This document shows positions 1 to 7,082 of a DNA stretch of 11,649 bases, in pieces. The position numbers were made by a program, and so were the translations under genes. Positions within the stretch are counted from its first letter, which is position 1. Each line of letters opens with the position of its first letter. The DNA comes from Arthrobacter_J sp038199985 (lineage in GTDB: Bacteria > Actinomycetota > Actinomycetes > Actinomycetales > Micrococcaceae): assembly GCA_038199985.1 (NCBI GenBank), contig JBBPYK010000130.1:1-11649 (forward strand), read 5' to 3'. A model generated the notes under the pieces. The model worked only from the letters and a program-made list of their open reading frames with translations. It ran no database searches and was not told the DNA's origin.

Positions 1-639
1 GCCACGATCATGGCTGAGAACGGGTGGCAGGCCAAGCGGATGCGCGCTTTCAAGCGCACTACCGTCCCTTGCGATCCGGACAAAGTGTTCAAGGATCTCA
101 TCGGCCGTGACTTCACCGCCGCAACCCCTGGCACCCGGCTAGTGGGCGATATTACGTACCTGCGTACGGGTGAAGGGTGGCTGTATCTGGCCACCGTTAT
201 CGACCTGTGCACCCGCATGATCGTCGGCTGGGCTATGGCCGATCACATGCGCGCTTCCCTATGTGTCAGTGCTTTGGAAATGGCTAGAGACAGGGGTTAT
301 TTGCAAACCAACGCAATTTTTCACTCAGACCATGGGGCGCAGTACACTTCCCGCGAAATGGGGGAATGGTGCGCTGGCAATAACGTCCGCCAATCCATGG
401 GATCAGCCGGTGTTTGCTGGGACAACGCCGTGGCTGAATCGGCGTTCTCGTCCCTGAAAAACGAGTTCTACCACCACTACAGCTTTGATACCCGCCAAGA
501 TGCTAGACGGGCCACCATGCGCTACATTGAGGCCTTCTACAACCGGTGGAGACCACACACCAACAACGACGGCCTACCGCCAGCCACAGCCATGGCAAAC
601 TTCAACACCCAAAACCAGCCGCAACCAGCTGCTGCCTAA
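1..639 (+). CDS. IS3-family transposase orfB, DDE integrase core (5' partial)
   Basis: This is the catalytic part of an IS3-family transposase, which cuts and joins the element's ends. The frame is open to the first base, so the protein starts upstream; the ATG at 10 is internal, because the sequence around it (MAENGWQAKRMRAFKRTT) matches the usual linker before the integrase core. Counting from that Met, the acidic triad is Asp47 (GDITYL), Asp107 (HSDHG) and Glu143 (AVAESAF). Asp107 and Glu143 are separated by 35 residues, the classic D-35-E spacing of this family. The C-terminal YIEAFYNRWRPH region is also typical. In IS3 elements orfB is normally made as a frameshift fusion with orfA, which is not in the window. 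The visible part looks intact. It transcribes toward the broken GNAT gene on the opposite strand. Confidence 0.95.
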   Translation, partial: ATIMAENGWQAKRMRAFKRTTVPCDPDKVFKDLIGRDFTAATPGTRLVGDITYLRTGEGWLYLATVIDLCTRMIVGWAMADHMRASLCVSALEMARDRGYLQTNAIFHSDHGAQYTSREMGEWCAGNNVRQSMGSAGVCWDNAVAESAFSSLKNEFYHHYSFDTRQDARRATMRYIEAFYNRWRPHTNNDGLPPATAMANFNTQNQPQPAAA

Positions 640-684
640 ACAAAAAGAAACTAACCAACTGTCCCAAATCCTTGACACACCTCA
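1..684 (+). mobile_element. IS3-family insertion sequence, right-hand part
   Basis: The window opens inside an IS3-family element. It carries the transposase orfB reading frame to 639, followed by about 45 bp of non-coding, A/C-rich terminal sequence. The right end is placed at about 684 for two reasons. The sequence ...CACCTCA ends in CA, as IS3-family elements normally do. Similarity to the second GNAT gene of this window resumes at the tryptophan codon at 685-687. The left end, orfA and the inverted-repeat partner lie outside the window, so neither the exact boundary nor a target duplication can be confirmed here. Confidence 0.75.
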
Positions 685-1059
685 CCAAAGGGCCATAGCC
701 TTGGTGGCTTCGGATGCTACTCCATGGCCCTGGTGGATGGGTGAAATTACCCAAGCAATGCTTGCGACCATCTCGGACGCTTTCCGTTCTAGAGTTGCTT
801 GAACGAACCCCATCGGCACACCGCCATTAATTGGTCTCACAACCCAGTTGAACCACCCCTGTAATTGATTCTCGGAGTGTCTGACTGTCTGCGCCGCGTA
901 TCGGCGCTGTAACTGTTCGAGCGAGGGCGCCTCGCCTCCGGTGTATTCGTAGAGAGAAGCATCCGCCAGGACCTCGAGCATCTCTGGGGCATGGTCAACC
1001 GAGAGCGGTTCCAGGTGCAGACGCTTCGATTTGATGGTTTCAATCTTTGGCCAACTCAT
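682..1059 (-). pseudogene. GNAT-family N-acetyltransferase, C-terminus removed by IS insertion
   Basis: This is the N-terminal 125 residues of a RimJ/RimL-like GNAT acetyltransferase, a family that transfers acetyl from acetyl-CoA to an amino group. The start ATG at 1057-1059 is chosen because MSWPKIE aligns with MDWPKVE, the start of the intact paralogue at 8529-9038. A longer in-frame upstream extension to 1200 has no similarity and overlaps the neighbouring gene's tail. Over 125 ungapped residues the two copies are about 70% identical by eye. The shared core includes ADASxYEYTGGEAPS and the acetyl-CoA loop IHQGxGxASEATKAM. After the Trp codon at 685-687 the frame hits a TGA supplied by the end of the IS3 element. 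About 44 residues present in the paralogue are missing, so activity is unlikely. Confidence 0.88.
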
Positions 1060-1138
1060 TCGAATATCATGACAGGTCGGCTTGAGCCGCACTCGAGCCA
1101 CGCCCGTAGCAGGGACCTCTACCGGGCATTCGAGGGTC

Positions 1139-1654
1139 TTACAGTTCAGGCTTTGAAACTCTTTGCCCGACAGAGGATTGGAATCGGAGGAGATACCCAT
1201 CGGGGTCCTGCACGAGAACCTGCGCGACTCCGGTCTCAGTTTTTCCTATTCGGTACCATTTTGTTTCTGGGGCCATGAAGAGGGGCCAGTTTGCGGCTTG
1301 AAGGGCCGCAACTATCGGCTCGATTGACGACACAGAAATTTGGAAATTGATGCCTCGGCCAAGTGGCGGTTCCAATGCAGCCGGTGTCCAGTTTCGGCCG
1401 ATGCCGGACTGCTCCAGCATCACATGTGCGTTACCGCGTGTGATCTAGGCAAAGCCTTCCTCTGGACGGTCATAGGAAACCTCGAAGCCGCACAATCGGC
1501 ACCAAAAGTCCAAGCTTTCCTCGATGGCATTGACAAGGAGTTCCGGAACCAGGCCCGGGCCGTGCGTTTTGTCGGGGATGTCATAGCTTCCATAGTGCCA
1601 GCTGGACTGCCGCGCATTGGACAGCCAATCGAGTTTGAAGGAGAGTTCAGCCAT
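1139..1654 (-). pseudogene. VOC / bleomycin-resistance-like protein with internal amber stop
   Basis: Two segments in the same minus-strand frame make one glyoxalase/bleomycin-resistance (VOC) protein, interrupted only by TAG at 1445-1447. Before the stop is VPELLVNAIEESLDFWCRLCGFEVSYDRPEEGFA; after it come ITRGNAHVMLEQ, then GRGINFQI and a tail with KWYR and LVQDPDGYLLRF. The stop sits where a Tyr would be expected (FAY-I), so a single base change from TAC or TAT explains it. VOC proteins of this type bind small molecules such as bleomycin-like drugs or catalyse metal-dependent isomerisations; the substrate here is unknown. The start at 1654 is uncertain: the first 35 or so residues before VPELLV do not look like VOC sequence. 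Without suppression only a 69-residue fragment would be made. It lies upstream of the truncated GNAT gene on the same strand. Confidence 0.82.
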
Positions 1655-1809
1655 CGTCGGCGTCAAACCTATTGGGCGAAGACAGAAGCGCGCCGCCCAA
1701 TGATCCATCGGCGTCTCGAATGCTGAACCCTTAGTGGGACGGATGCAGCGGGCACTCACTCATGGAGAGATGGGCGCGTACTTACCGTTTGATGCGTAAG
1801 GATGGTCGT

Positions 1810-2556
1810 ATGACGATTAGTCCACCCCTTGTAGATACTTTGCCCGCATCCAGATCCACGAATGTTCATTCGCCGCTTAACTTACGCCAGAGCTTGGTCA
1901 TTCTCGTTTCTGCTGTTGTGGTCACAGTGCTGACACTCGGGATAGCGGTGCTTGTCATTATTCTTGTACTTGGAGCTAGGGAAATGGGTCTTGCACTGCT
2001 TGGGGTGACATTTCCCGTGCACGCGGCTCTGCTGCTGGTCGTGATCCATTGGGGCCTGCGTCGTGCAGGTACTGGATGGCGGGCGCTGGGGTTTACCCGA
2101 CCAACGTTGCACATCCTCCACCTGTTGTGGCAGATTCCTGTCGTCTTCGTCGCGCTCCTAACGGCGCAAGGACTTACCTTCGCGGTTACTGGTACCCCTC
2201 CGGTAGCCGAGGGCGGAGGTGTTGACTCGCTGACAACAAGTGCAGGTCCTCTGGTCGCTCTCGCGGTGTTCATTGGCGCCAGCCTGCTCACTCCCTTGTG
2301 GGAGGAAGCGATTTTCCGTGGCGTTATTCACGGTGGCCTCAGGCGCCGATTCGGTTGTTTCCTGGCGGCTCTTCTCAGCGCGTCAACTTTTGCAGCTTTC
2401 CACGGCGTGCCGATCCTCCTTCCCTACATGCTGACGCTCGGCTTTGCACTTGCCTTCCTGAGAGAGTTTCACAAGACCCTTCGGGCTCCTGTAATCATGC
2501 ATGTATGCCTAAACAGTCTTGTCGGCGGTCTCGTGCTCATTTCCGTTCTGACATAG
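1810..2556 (+). CDS. CPBP-family intramembrane metalloprotease (CAAX protease-like)
   Basis: This is a 248-residue polytopic membrane protein of the CPBP/Abi family, whose members are glutamyl intramembrane proteases (Rce1 relatives) or handle bacteriocin self-immunity and peptide processing. The family motifs are in order: E165-E166-xxx-R170 (WEEAIFRG), F194-xxx-H198 (FAAFH) and H231-xxx-N235 (HVCLN). Several hydrophobic segments are visible, at roughly 28-55, 60-80, 105-125, 147-163, 184-200, 203-218 and 232-248. The ATG at 1810 is chosen because AAGGA at 1798-1802 lies 7 bases before it; in-frame ATGs at 1762 and 1792 lack a ribosome-binding site. It is divergent from the broken VOC gene and followed by a hairpin at its stop. 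Substrate unknown; no bacteriocin-like peptide gene was seen next to it. Confidence 0.9.
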   Translation: MTISPPLVDTLPASRSTNVHSPLNLRQSLVILVSAVVVTVLTLGIAVLVIILVLGAREMGLALLGVTFPVHAALLLVVIHWGLRRAGTGWRALGFTRPTLHILHLLWQIPVVFVALLTAQGLTFAVTGTPPVAEGGGVDSLTTSAGPLVALAVFIGASLLTPLWEEAIFRGVIHGGLRRRFGCFLAALLSASTFAAFHGVPILLPYMLTLGFALAFLREFHKTLRAPVIMHVCLNSLVGGLVLISVLT

Positions 2557-2592
2557 ACCGCGGGGCCCGCACTGACTCAAGCCGCGGTCTAT
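2553..2592 (+). terminator. Hairpin terminator after the CPBP protease
   Basis: A perfect 11-bp inverted repeat (ATAGACCGCGG at 2553-2563, CCGCGGTCTAT at 2582-2592) encloses an 18-base loop. The left arm contains the TAG stop codon of the protease gene. There is no T-run after it, as is common for actinobacterial terminators, so its strength is uncertain. Confidence 0.6.
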
Positions 2593-2667
2593 CACCGCCC
2601 GAATGAGTCCGTCCTCAGCCGAACCCTCCGCGGGACAGTCCCATTCATCCAGAGGCTAAGAAAGGAA

Positions 2668-2672
2668 TTAAG
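2668..2672. repeat. Target-site duplication TTAAG, left copy
   Basis: TTAAG directly abuts the left end of the IS21 element and is repeated exactly at 5300-5304 against the right end. Confidence 0.88.
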
Positions 2673-2741
2673 TGGCGCATAGCCTCGGGAGGTAGCGCGC
2701 GTCTGTGCAGTTGGTAGCGTGATTCTGGGTTCTTGGTAGCG
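2673..2741 (+). repeat. IS21 left end with three phased GGTAGCG boxes
   Basis: The terminal inverted repeat is followed by GGTAGCG at 2691-2697, 2713-2719 and 2735-2741, a constant 22-bp pitch. The second and third are extended to TTGGTAGCG. IS21 ends are known to carry multiple repeated sequences thought to be transposase binding sites; these boxes are the obvious candidates here. Confidence 0.9.
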
Positions 2742-2772
2742 CTGGTTGGGTGTTCGTGGTTTTCTGTCATTT

Positions 2773-2803
2773 ACGGCGGCGCGCTGTGCGCCGCCGTTTC
2801 TTT
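2773..2803 (+). terminator. Terminator-like hairpin just upstream of istA
   Basis: ACGGCGGCGC (2773-2782) and GCGCCGCCGT (2788-2797) form a perfect 10-bp GC-rich stem with a 5-base loop, followed by TTTCTTT (2797-2803). This is a canonical intrinsic terminator, 17 bases before the istA start and inside the IS. It could block read-through from outside promoters, or act as an attenuator of transposase expression. Confidence 0.7.
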
Positions 2804-2820
2804 GCAAGGAGGCAAGGATT

Positions 2821-4401
2821 ATGGCGGATTACCGGGCGATTATGGGACTGCTGTTGCAGGGCCGGAGTTATCGACAGGTCGTTGACGCGGTGGGGTGTTC
2901 GCACCGTGATGTGTCGGCGGCACGGAAGACCCTCGATGACCGAGGTTTGAACGCGCAGGCCCTGGCGCAGATGTCGGATGCAGAGCTTTCAGGGTTGTTC
3001 CCGGACGGGCGCAGCAAGGTCTCCGCCGGGTACGACCTGCCGGATTTCGCCCAGGTCGTGAAGTCGATGAAAGCGAACCCGCATTTCACCTTGCTGCAGG
3101 CGTGGCGGACCTATGTTGGGGCCCGTTCCGTGTTGAGGAAGTACGGCTATGCCCAGTACTGCCACCTCTTTGGAGGGTACGCGGTGCAAAACGATTTGGT
3201 GGCCACGCTCCACCATGAGCCGGGCATGGCCATGTTCGTTGACTGGGCCGGGGACACCATCCCGATCACTGACGCCGTGGCCGGCAAGAGCGTGAAGGCG
3301 TATTTGTTTGTCGCCGTGCTGCCTTTCTCCGGATACGTGTTCTGTCAGGCATTCACGGACATGCGCTCGGAGGCCTGGGTCAACGCCCACGTCGGTGCGT
3401 TCGCGTTCGATCAGGGCGTCGTGCAGATTGTCGTCCCCGACAACACACTAACTGCCACGCATAGGAAGACCAAGGGCGATGCGGCACGGTTCGTCAACGA
3501 CAGGTATCGGCAAATGGCTGATCATTACGGCACGGCGATCGTGCCGGCCCGCGTGAGGGCGCCACGAGACAAGGCCGCCGTGGAATCTGCGGTGAATACC
3601 GTGAACAAGCGGGTCATCGGGTACCTGGCCGAGGACGTCTGGATGACGTTGGCCGAGCTGAACGAGGCCATCGCTGAGCGGGTGTGGGAAATCAACCACG
3701 ATATCCGCCGCGCGGACGGCACGACCCGGTTCGAACGCTTCACCGAAGAAGAATCCCAAGTACTCTCACCGCTGCCGGAGAACGTGTTTGAGCAGGTCGA
3801 ATGGAAGGAGCTCAAGGTCGGCCGGAACTACCATGTCACGGCCGATTACCAGCACTACTCCGTGCCCTATGCCTTGGCGGGGAGGTTGCTGAGGATGCGA
3901 CTGACCGGGACACGGGTGACGGTGTTCGACGGGCAGCAAGTCGTTGCCGAGCACCCGCGCAAGATGGGCCGGAAGGGGCAGTATTCAACGGATCCATCCC
4001 ATGTGCCGCACCAGCATCGTGGCGTTTCCGGTCTTTGGTCCCGGGACTGGTTCATCGACCGTGCCCGCACCTTTGGCCCCGCCACTGTCCTGGTCATCGA
4101 GCAGGTCCTGGACCGGCGTGTGATCGAGGCCCAGGGCTACTTGGACTGCCAGAATATCCTCGAGACCTTGGGGAAGAAGAACAAGCAGAAACTCGAAGCG
4201 GCCTGCCAGGACCTGGTGAATATGCGCGGCTACCCCTCATACTCGACCCTGAAACGGTTGATGGCCGGTATTGAAAGCGACAGTCAGAAACCTGCCCCGG
4301 TAAAGCCGGCCGCCTCGAACCTGCGGGGCAGCAATGCCGCGACCGCCGAACTCCCGGACGTCTACGTCCGCGGTGCCGACTACTACCGGGAAGGGCAGTA
4401 A
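2821..4401 (+). CDS. istA: IS21-family transposase IstA
   Basis: IstA is the 526-residue DDE transposase that binds the IS21 ends and carries out strand transfer, working with the ATPase IstB. An N-terminal helix-turn-helix lies at about residues 12-38 (RSYRQVVDAVGCSHRDVSAA). The integrase core has Asp141 (MFVDWAGD), Asp207 (VVPDNT) and Glu255 (DKAAVESAV). A basic C-terminal region around RKMGRKGQYS follows, as in the Mu-like part of the family. The ATG at 2821 is chosen over in-frame upstream starts because AAGGAGG at 2806-2812 lies 8 bases before it. Its stop is 5 bases before the istB start, so the two are almost certainly co-transcribed. No disabling change was seen. Confidence 0.96.
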   Translation: MADYRAIMGLLLQGRSYRQVVDAVGCSHRDVSAARKTLDDRGLNAQALAQMSDAELSGLFPDGRSKVSAGYDLPDFAQVVKSMKANPHFTLLQAWRTYVGARSVLRKYGYAQYCHLFGGYAVQNDLVATLHHEPGMAMFVDWAGDTIPITDAVAGKSVKAYLFVAVLPFSGYVFCQAFTDMRSEAWVNAHVGAFAFDQGVVQIVVPDNTLTATHRKTKGDAARFVNDRYRQMADHYGTAIVPARVRAPRDKAAVESAVNTVNKRVIGYLAEDVWMTLAELNEAIAERVWEINHDIRRADGTTRFERFTEEESQVLSPLPENVFEQVEWKELKVGRNYHVTADYQHYSVPYALAGRLLRMRLTGTRVTVFDGQQVVAEHPRKMGRKGQYSTDPSHVPHQHRGVSGLWSRDWFIDRARTFGPATVLVIEQVLDRRVIEAQGYLDCQNILETLGKKNKQKLEAACQDLVNMRGYPSYSTLKRLMAGIESDSQKPAPVKPAASNLRGSNAATAELPDVYVRGADYYREGQ

Positions 4402-4406
4402 CGACC

Positions 4407-5174
4407 ATGTTTACCAGTATTGATCACGAGAAGTTCAGGGCCCTGCGCATCACCCACGTGGCCACCCGCTTTGAAGAACTCATCAACGATGAGAGCAACG
4501 ACCAGCTGACCCCGGAGCAGCTCTTCCTCACCGCCGTTGACGACGCCTTGGATATGCGCCGGGCGAACCGGATCGAGAAGCTCATCCGTCAGGCCGGTTT
4601 CCCGATCCCGACCGCCTCCATCGCGGAAATTGACTACCGAGAGGGCCGCGGCATCAACCCCAACAGGATGAAACGCTATGCCGCCCATGATTGGAAAACC
4701 GAGCCAACCAATCTGCTGATCACCTCACCCACCGGCGGAGGGAAAACCTATCTGATCTGCGCCATCGGCATTGCCGACTGCGAACGCGAACACGACGTGC
4801 TCTACATGCGCATGGATGACCTCGCCCGCAGGCTCGTCATCGCCCGCAGCGACGGGATCGCCCACCAGGACCTGCTCACCAAGCTCGCGAACGCGGACCT
4901 GTTAATAATTGACGATTTCCTTACCGTGGGCATCGATCCGAACGCGGCCAGCGACCTCTTCGCGATTCTGGCCGACCGGGAACACCGGCTCCCGACCATG
5001 ATCGCCAGCCAAACTGGGCCTGACTACTGGGCCCAAGCACTGCCGGACCGGGTCGCGGCTGACTCCATCGTCAACCGGCTCGCCAACAACGCCCGAACCA
5101 TCAAACTCGGCGAGGTCGACATGCGGCGCCAACGCAGCCAGGAAACACGCCAAACCGACGGCTTCTGGGAATAA
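4407..5174 (+). CDS. istB: IS21-family helper ATPase IstB
   Basis: IstB is the AAA+ ATPase partner of IstA. It selects and remodels target DNA and stimulates the transposase in IS21 elements, and is related to the DnaC helicase loader. The 255-residue protein has Walker A at about 107-114 (SPTGGGKT) and Walker B at about 165-170 (LLIIDD). A sensor-like SQTGPDYW follows at about 201-208, and arginine-rich C-terminal sequence after it. The N-terminal 90 residues form the usual helical region. Length is normal for the family. It starts 5 bases after the istA stop, consistent with translational coupling, and ends about 125 bp before the right end of the IS. Confidence 0.96.
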   Translation: MFTSIDHEKFRALRITHVATRFEELINDESNDQLTPEQLFLTAVDDALDMRRANRIEKLIRQAGFPIPTASIAEIDYREGRGINPNRMKRYAAHDWKTEPTNLLITSPTGGGKTYLICAIGIADCEREHDVLYMRMDDLARRLVIARSDGIAHQDLLTKLANADLLIIDDFLTVGIDPNAASDLFAILADREHRLPTMIASQTGPDYWAQALPDRVAADSIVNRLANNARTIKLGEVDMRRQRSQETRQTDGFWE

Positions 5175-5230
5175 CACACGGCGCAAAACCGCCAATCCAG
5201 CTGACGGCCGGGCAGCCACCACAACCCCGG

Positions 5231-5299
5231 CGCTACCCGGTCGTCAGAACTCCGCTACCAACAACGCAGACGTCCGCTACCAACCGAGGCTATGCGCCA
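5231..5299 (-). repeat. IS21 right end with three phased GGTAGCG boxes
   Basis: This is the mirror image of the left end. CGCTACC (complement of GGTAGCG) occurs at 5231-5237, 5253-5259 and 5275-5281, again exactly 22 bp apart. The outermost box lies 18 bp from the tip, as at the left end. Confidence 0.9.
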
Positions 5300-5304
5300 T
5301 TAAG
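5300..5304. repeat. Target-site duplication TTAAG, right copy
   Basis: Exact copy of the left duplication at 2668-2672, directly abutting the right end of the IS21 element. Confidence 0.88.
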
Positions 5305-5436
5305 ATCCAGGCCCGGTCCTTCGTCTGTCTGGAAGCACTATTTGGATGGGAATTGGTGACTCCACGGACGAACAGTCCTTTGCGCTTCCTCACTGTGAGG
5401 TGCCGCAGGGAGCAGCCGCCTTTGGCGAACATGGCC

Positions 5437-6057
5437 CTACCAATGCTCTCGGAGTGTCTCGTCCGGAAAGACATAGGAGCTGGAGTACTGAACCCAATCG
5501 TCCCTGCGCCCCTCCCTAAAAAGACGGTCTGCAACCAGCTTGCACTCCTGCCAGTCCTTCCGGAAGCTTTGCGGCCCATAGCCGACAGCATCACCAAGTT
5601 GATCCAATGTCACCAAGCGCGTGACTCCCGGCGCAGTCGCTACTTCGTAAGTGAAGGTTCCTTTGAAGGAGAACCATCCCTTGCGTACAGGATTTTCAAT
5701 CAGACGGAAGTAAGTGCTTCCGTTGGCGAACATGGCAGCAGCCGCGCTCTCATTCGATTCCGGCTCAGCATTGACGAAATCCGTGAACTTCTGGAGAAGC
5801 TCTTCGTATTCGGCGTTGAGGACTTCCTCGACCGCTCCGGCTTTTTGTACGTAGAGGTCACTGAGGCTTCCACCGCCGCCCTTCATTGACGCGCGGAGCC
5901 ACAGTCTAACCTCCTCCACGGCCTCTTCCGATGGTTCGTTCTGAAGCGCTCTAGCAAGGAATTCGCATTTGATCGCTATTACCGACTGATTTAGGTGTCT
6001 TAGCAGGGACGCAAATCGCATCATGTCGGATGCCAGTACTTCAGTGTCCGTTTTCAT
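5437..6057 (-). CDS. Hypothetical protein, 206 residues, family not recognised
   Basis: I do not recognise this protein. It is predicted soluble and acidic overall. The N-terminal half (about 1-100) is helical in character, rich in Glu, Ala and Leu, with a GGGG linker at 60-63. It is followed by a more beta-like stretch at about 115-150 (TYFRLIENP, WFSFKGTFTYEV) and an aromatic, charged C-terminus with DDWVQYSSSYVFPDE. No signal peptide, membrane segment or catalytic motif was identified. The ATG at 6055-6057 is chosen because GAGAGGAG (6062-6069 on this strand) lies 4 bases before it; the open frame continues upstream to 6336 but with proline- and arginine-rich composition unlike the gene. 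The opposite-strand frame is a shadow. It is divergent from the small membrane protein at 6309, and the IS21 element inserted about 135 bp past its 3' end. Confidence 0.75.
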   Translation of the reverse strand: MKTDTEVLASDMMRFASLLRHLNQSVIAIKCEFLARALQNEPSEEAVEEVRLWLRASMKGGGGSLSDLYVQKAGAVEEVLNAEYEELLQKFTDFVNAEPESNESAAAAMFANGSTYFRLIENPVRKGWFSFKGTFTYEVATAPGVTRLVTLDQLGDAVGYGPQSFRKDWQECKLVADRLFREGRRDDWVQYSSSYVFPDETLREHW

Positions 6058-6308
6058 CAGGCTCCTCTCGCGGCTAAGGGTCAAGCTAACCACGGGGGAC
6101 GTCACTTTAACCGGCATTCTGGGGCCGAGAAAGCCAGTCCCTCTCGGAATCCTCAGTAGGCGTCCCGTTCGTCCGACGGTCGGCTCACGGTTCATTTTGA
6201 CTGGGACGACACTGCTGAGGTCCCTGTGCTCATGGTGTGTACCTGGGGAACGCTGTTCGGTACCGGGACTGTATTCTGTTGATTTCATAGACTTTGGGGT
6301 GGGACGAC

Positions 6309-6593
6309 ATGAGAAGTACCCGTAATGCGCCGGCATTCCTGATTGGCGTGATCATGATTCCAATTGGCATGGTTCTGTATGGGCCAATTGGAGGGCGTGT
6401 GGCTCGGCAGGAATACCGTAGTTACGAGGATCTTTACACTTTGCTCGCGTTGTTGGGTGGGGTGATCATTTTGGCCGGAATAGTTCTTGTTGTTCTTAGC
6501 ATTTTTCGAGGCCTTCGGAAAATTGATCGACTCCCCAATGATGCATCGGGTCCGTCGCCTGACCGGGACAATTCGGTTCCCACGGTTCGTTAG
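6309..6593 (+). CDS. Small two-helix membrane protein, hypothetical
   Basis: This is a 94-residue protein with two clear hydrophobic segments, at about 9-31 (FLIGVIMIPIGMVLYGPIGG) and 47-69 (LALLGGVIILAGIVLVVLS). They are joined by a short polar loop (RVARQEYRSYEDLY), and a hydrophilic, proline- and aspartate-containing tail follows. No family was recognised and function is unknown. The ATG at 6309 is preferred over the in-frame TTG at 6294; the purine-rich GGGGTGGGA just upstream could act as a weak ribosome-binding site. It is divergent from the hypothetical gene ending at 5437, with about 250 bp between the two starts, so the two could share a control region. The next stretch downstream holds no gene. 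Confidence 0.65.
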   Translation: MRSTRNAPAFLIGVIMIPIGMVLYGPIGGRVARQEYRSYEDLYTLLALLGGVIILAGIVLVVLSIFRGLRKIDRLPNDASGPSPDRDNSVPTVR

Positions 6594-7082
6594 AGCCAGG
6601 CATTGATTCGGCGTCTTTGGAACGATAGCAAGGCTTGACACTACTGCTCATAAATCCGAAATGGTGTCGAGGTAGTTTCACGCCGTATCGCTGACCATAG
6701 ACCAACCCTCACCGCGACACCCGGGCAACAAAAATCCGAAAGTTAAGTGCGATTGTGAGTCGCGGCGATAAGTGGCGGTCTTTTTTCAGCGCTAAATGGC
6801 ACCCAGATGCCCATAAAGCGATCCCCTCGGCGCACCAGCGAGCACCATGGATCCCACGGTCAGATACGTTGAAGGTTCACCAAAAATTCGACTCTTGTAA
6901 CGCCTGTCCGAGACAGTGCCCCGTGTACGCGGGTGGGTTTCAGCCTCGAAGCGTCCCACTTTGGAAGGTCGGGGTCTCACAGGGGATGTGGTTCCTCGGG
7001 AGACCCCGTTTTCTCGCGCCACGTTTCGGTTCGCGCTGTGCGATATTCCGTCCCGGCGATTTCGGCCACCGTGGCGCACTCG
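6594..7082. other. Long stretch without a supported gene
   Basis: About 490 bp between the small membrane protein and the qorB-like gene. Open frames exist on both strands but have composition and content typical of chance frames, with no recognisable domain. A TTGACA at 6635-6640 has no convincing -10 partner. The only structured element I can support is the hairpin at 6970-7012. It may hold decayed sequence, which I cannot identify. Confidence 0.6.
6970..7012 (+). terminator. Candidate hairpin terminator
   Basis: A 9-bp inverted repeat (CGGGGTCTC at 6970-6978, GAGACCCCG at 7000-7008) has a 21-base loop that can pair further (AGG with CCT). It is followed on the plus strand by TTTT at 7009-7012. 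It lies about 75 bp beyond the 3' end of the minus-strand qorB-like gene and could stop transcription in either direction, but the T-run is only on the plus side. Confidence 0.45.

Larger units (their letters stand above)
2673..5299 (+). mobile_element. Complete IS21-family insertion sequence with istA and istB
   Basis: This 2627-bp element is bounded by inverted ends that begin TGGCGCATAGCCTCGG (2673 inward and, on the other strand, 5299 inward). About 40 of the first 47 positions match. It encodes istA and istB in the order and near-overlapping spacing usual for IS21 elements. It is flanked by a perfect 5-bp duplication, TTAAG, at 2668-2672 and 5300-5304; IS21-family target duplications of 4-8 bp are known. 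Both genes have intact catalytic motifs, so the element looks recently inserted and potentially active. Confidence 0.95.

Noticed and set aside
1060..1200. N-terminal extension of the truncated GNAT gene to 1200
   Set aside because: The paralogue starts at the position matching 1059. The extension has no similarity and overlaps the end of the VOC frame.
5277..5433. Short minus-strand gene starting at MFAKGG and interrupted by the IS21 insertion
   Set aside because: The rejoined frame would be only about 51 codons, with no ribosome-binding site or recognisable sequence, so it is probably a chance frame.
5353..5889. 178-residue plus-strand open frame
   Set aside because: It is the shadow of the minus-strand hypothetical gene, which has a good ribosome-binding site and more protein-like composition. 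This frame has neither.
6635..6640. TTGACA resembling a -35 promoter box
   Set aside because: No acceptable -10 box lies 16-19 bases downstream, and no gene follows on that strand.
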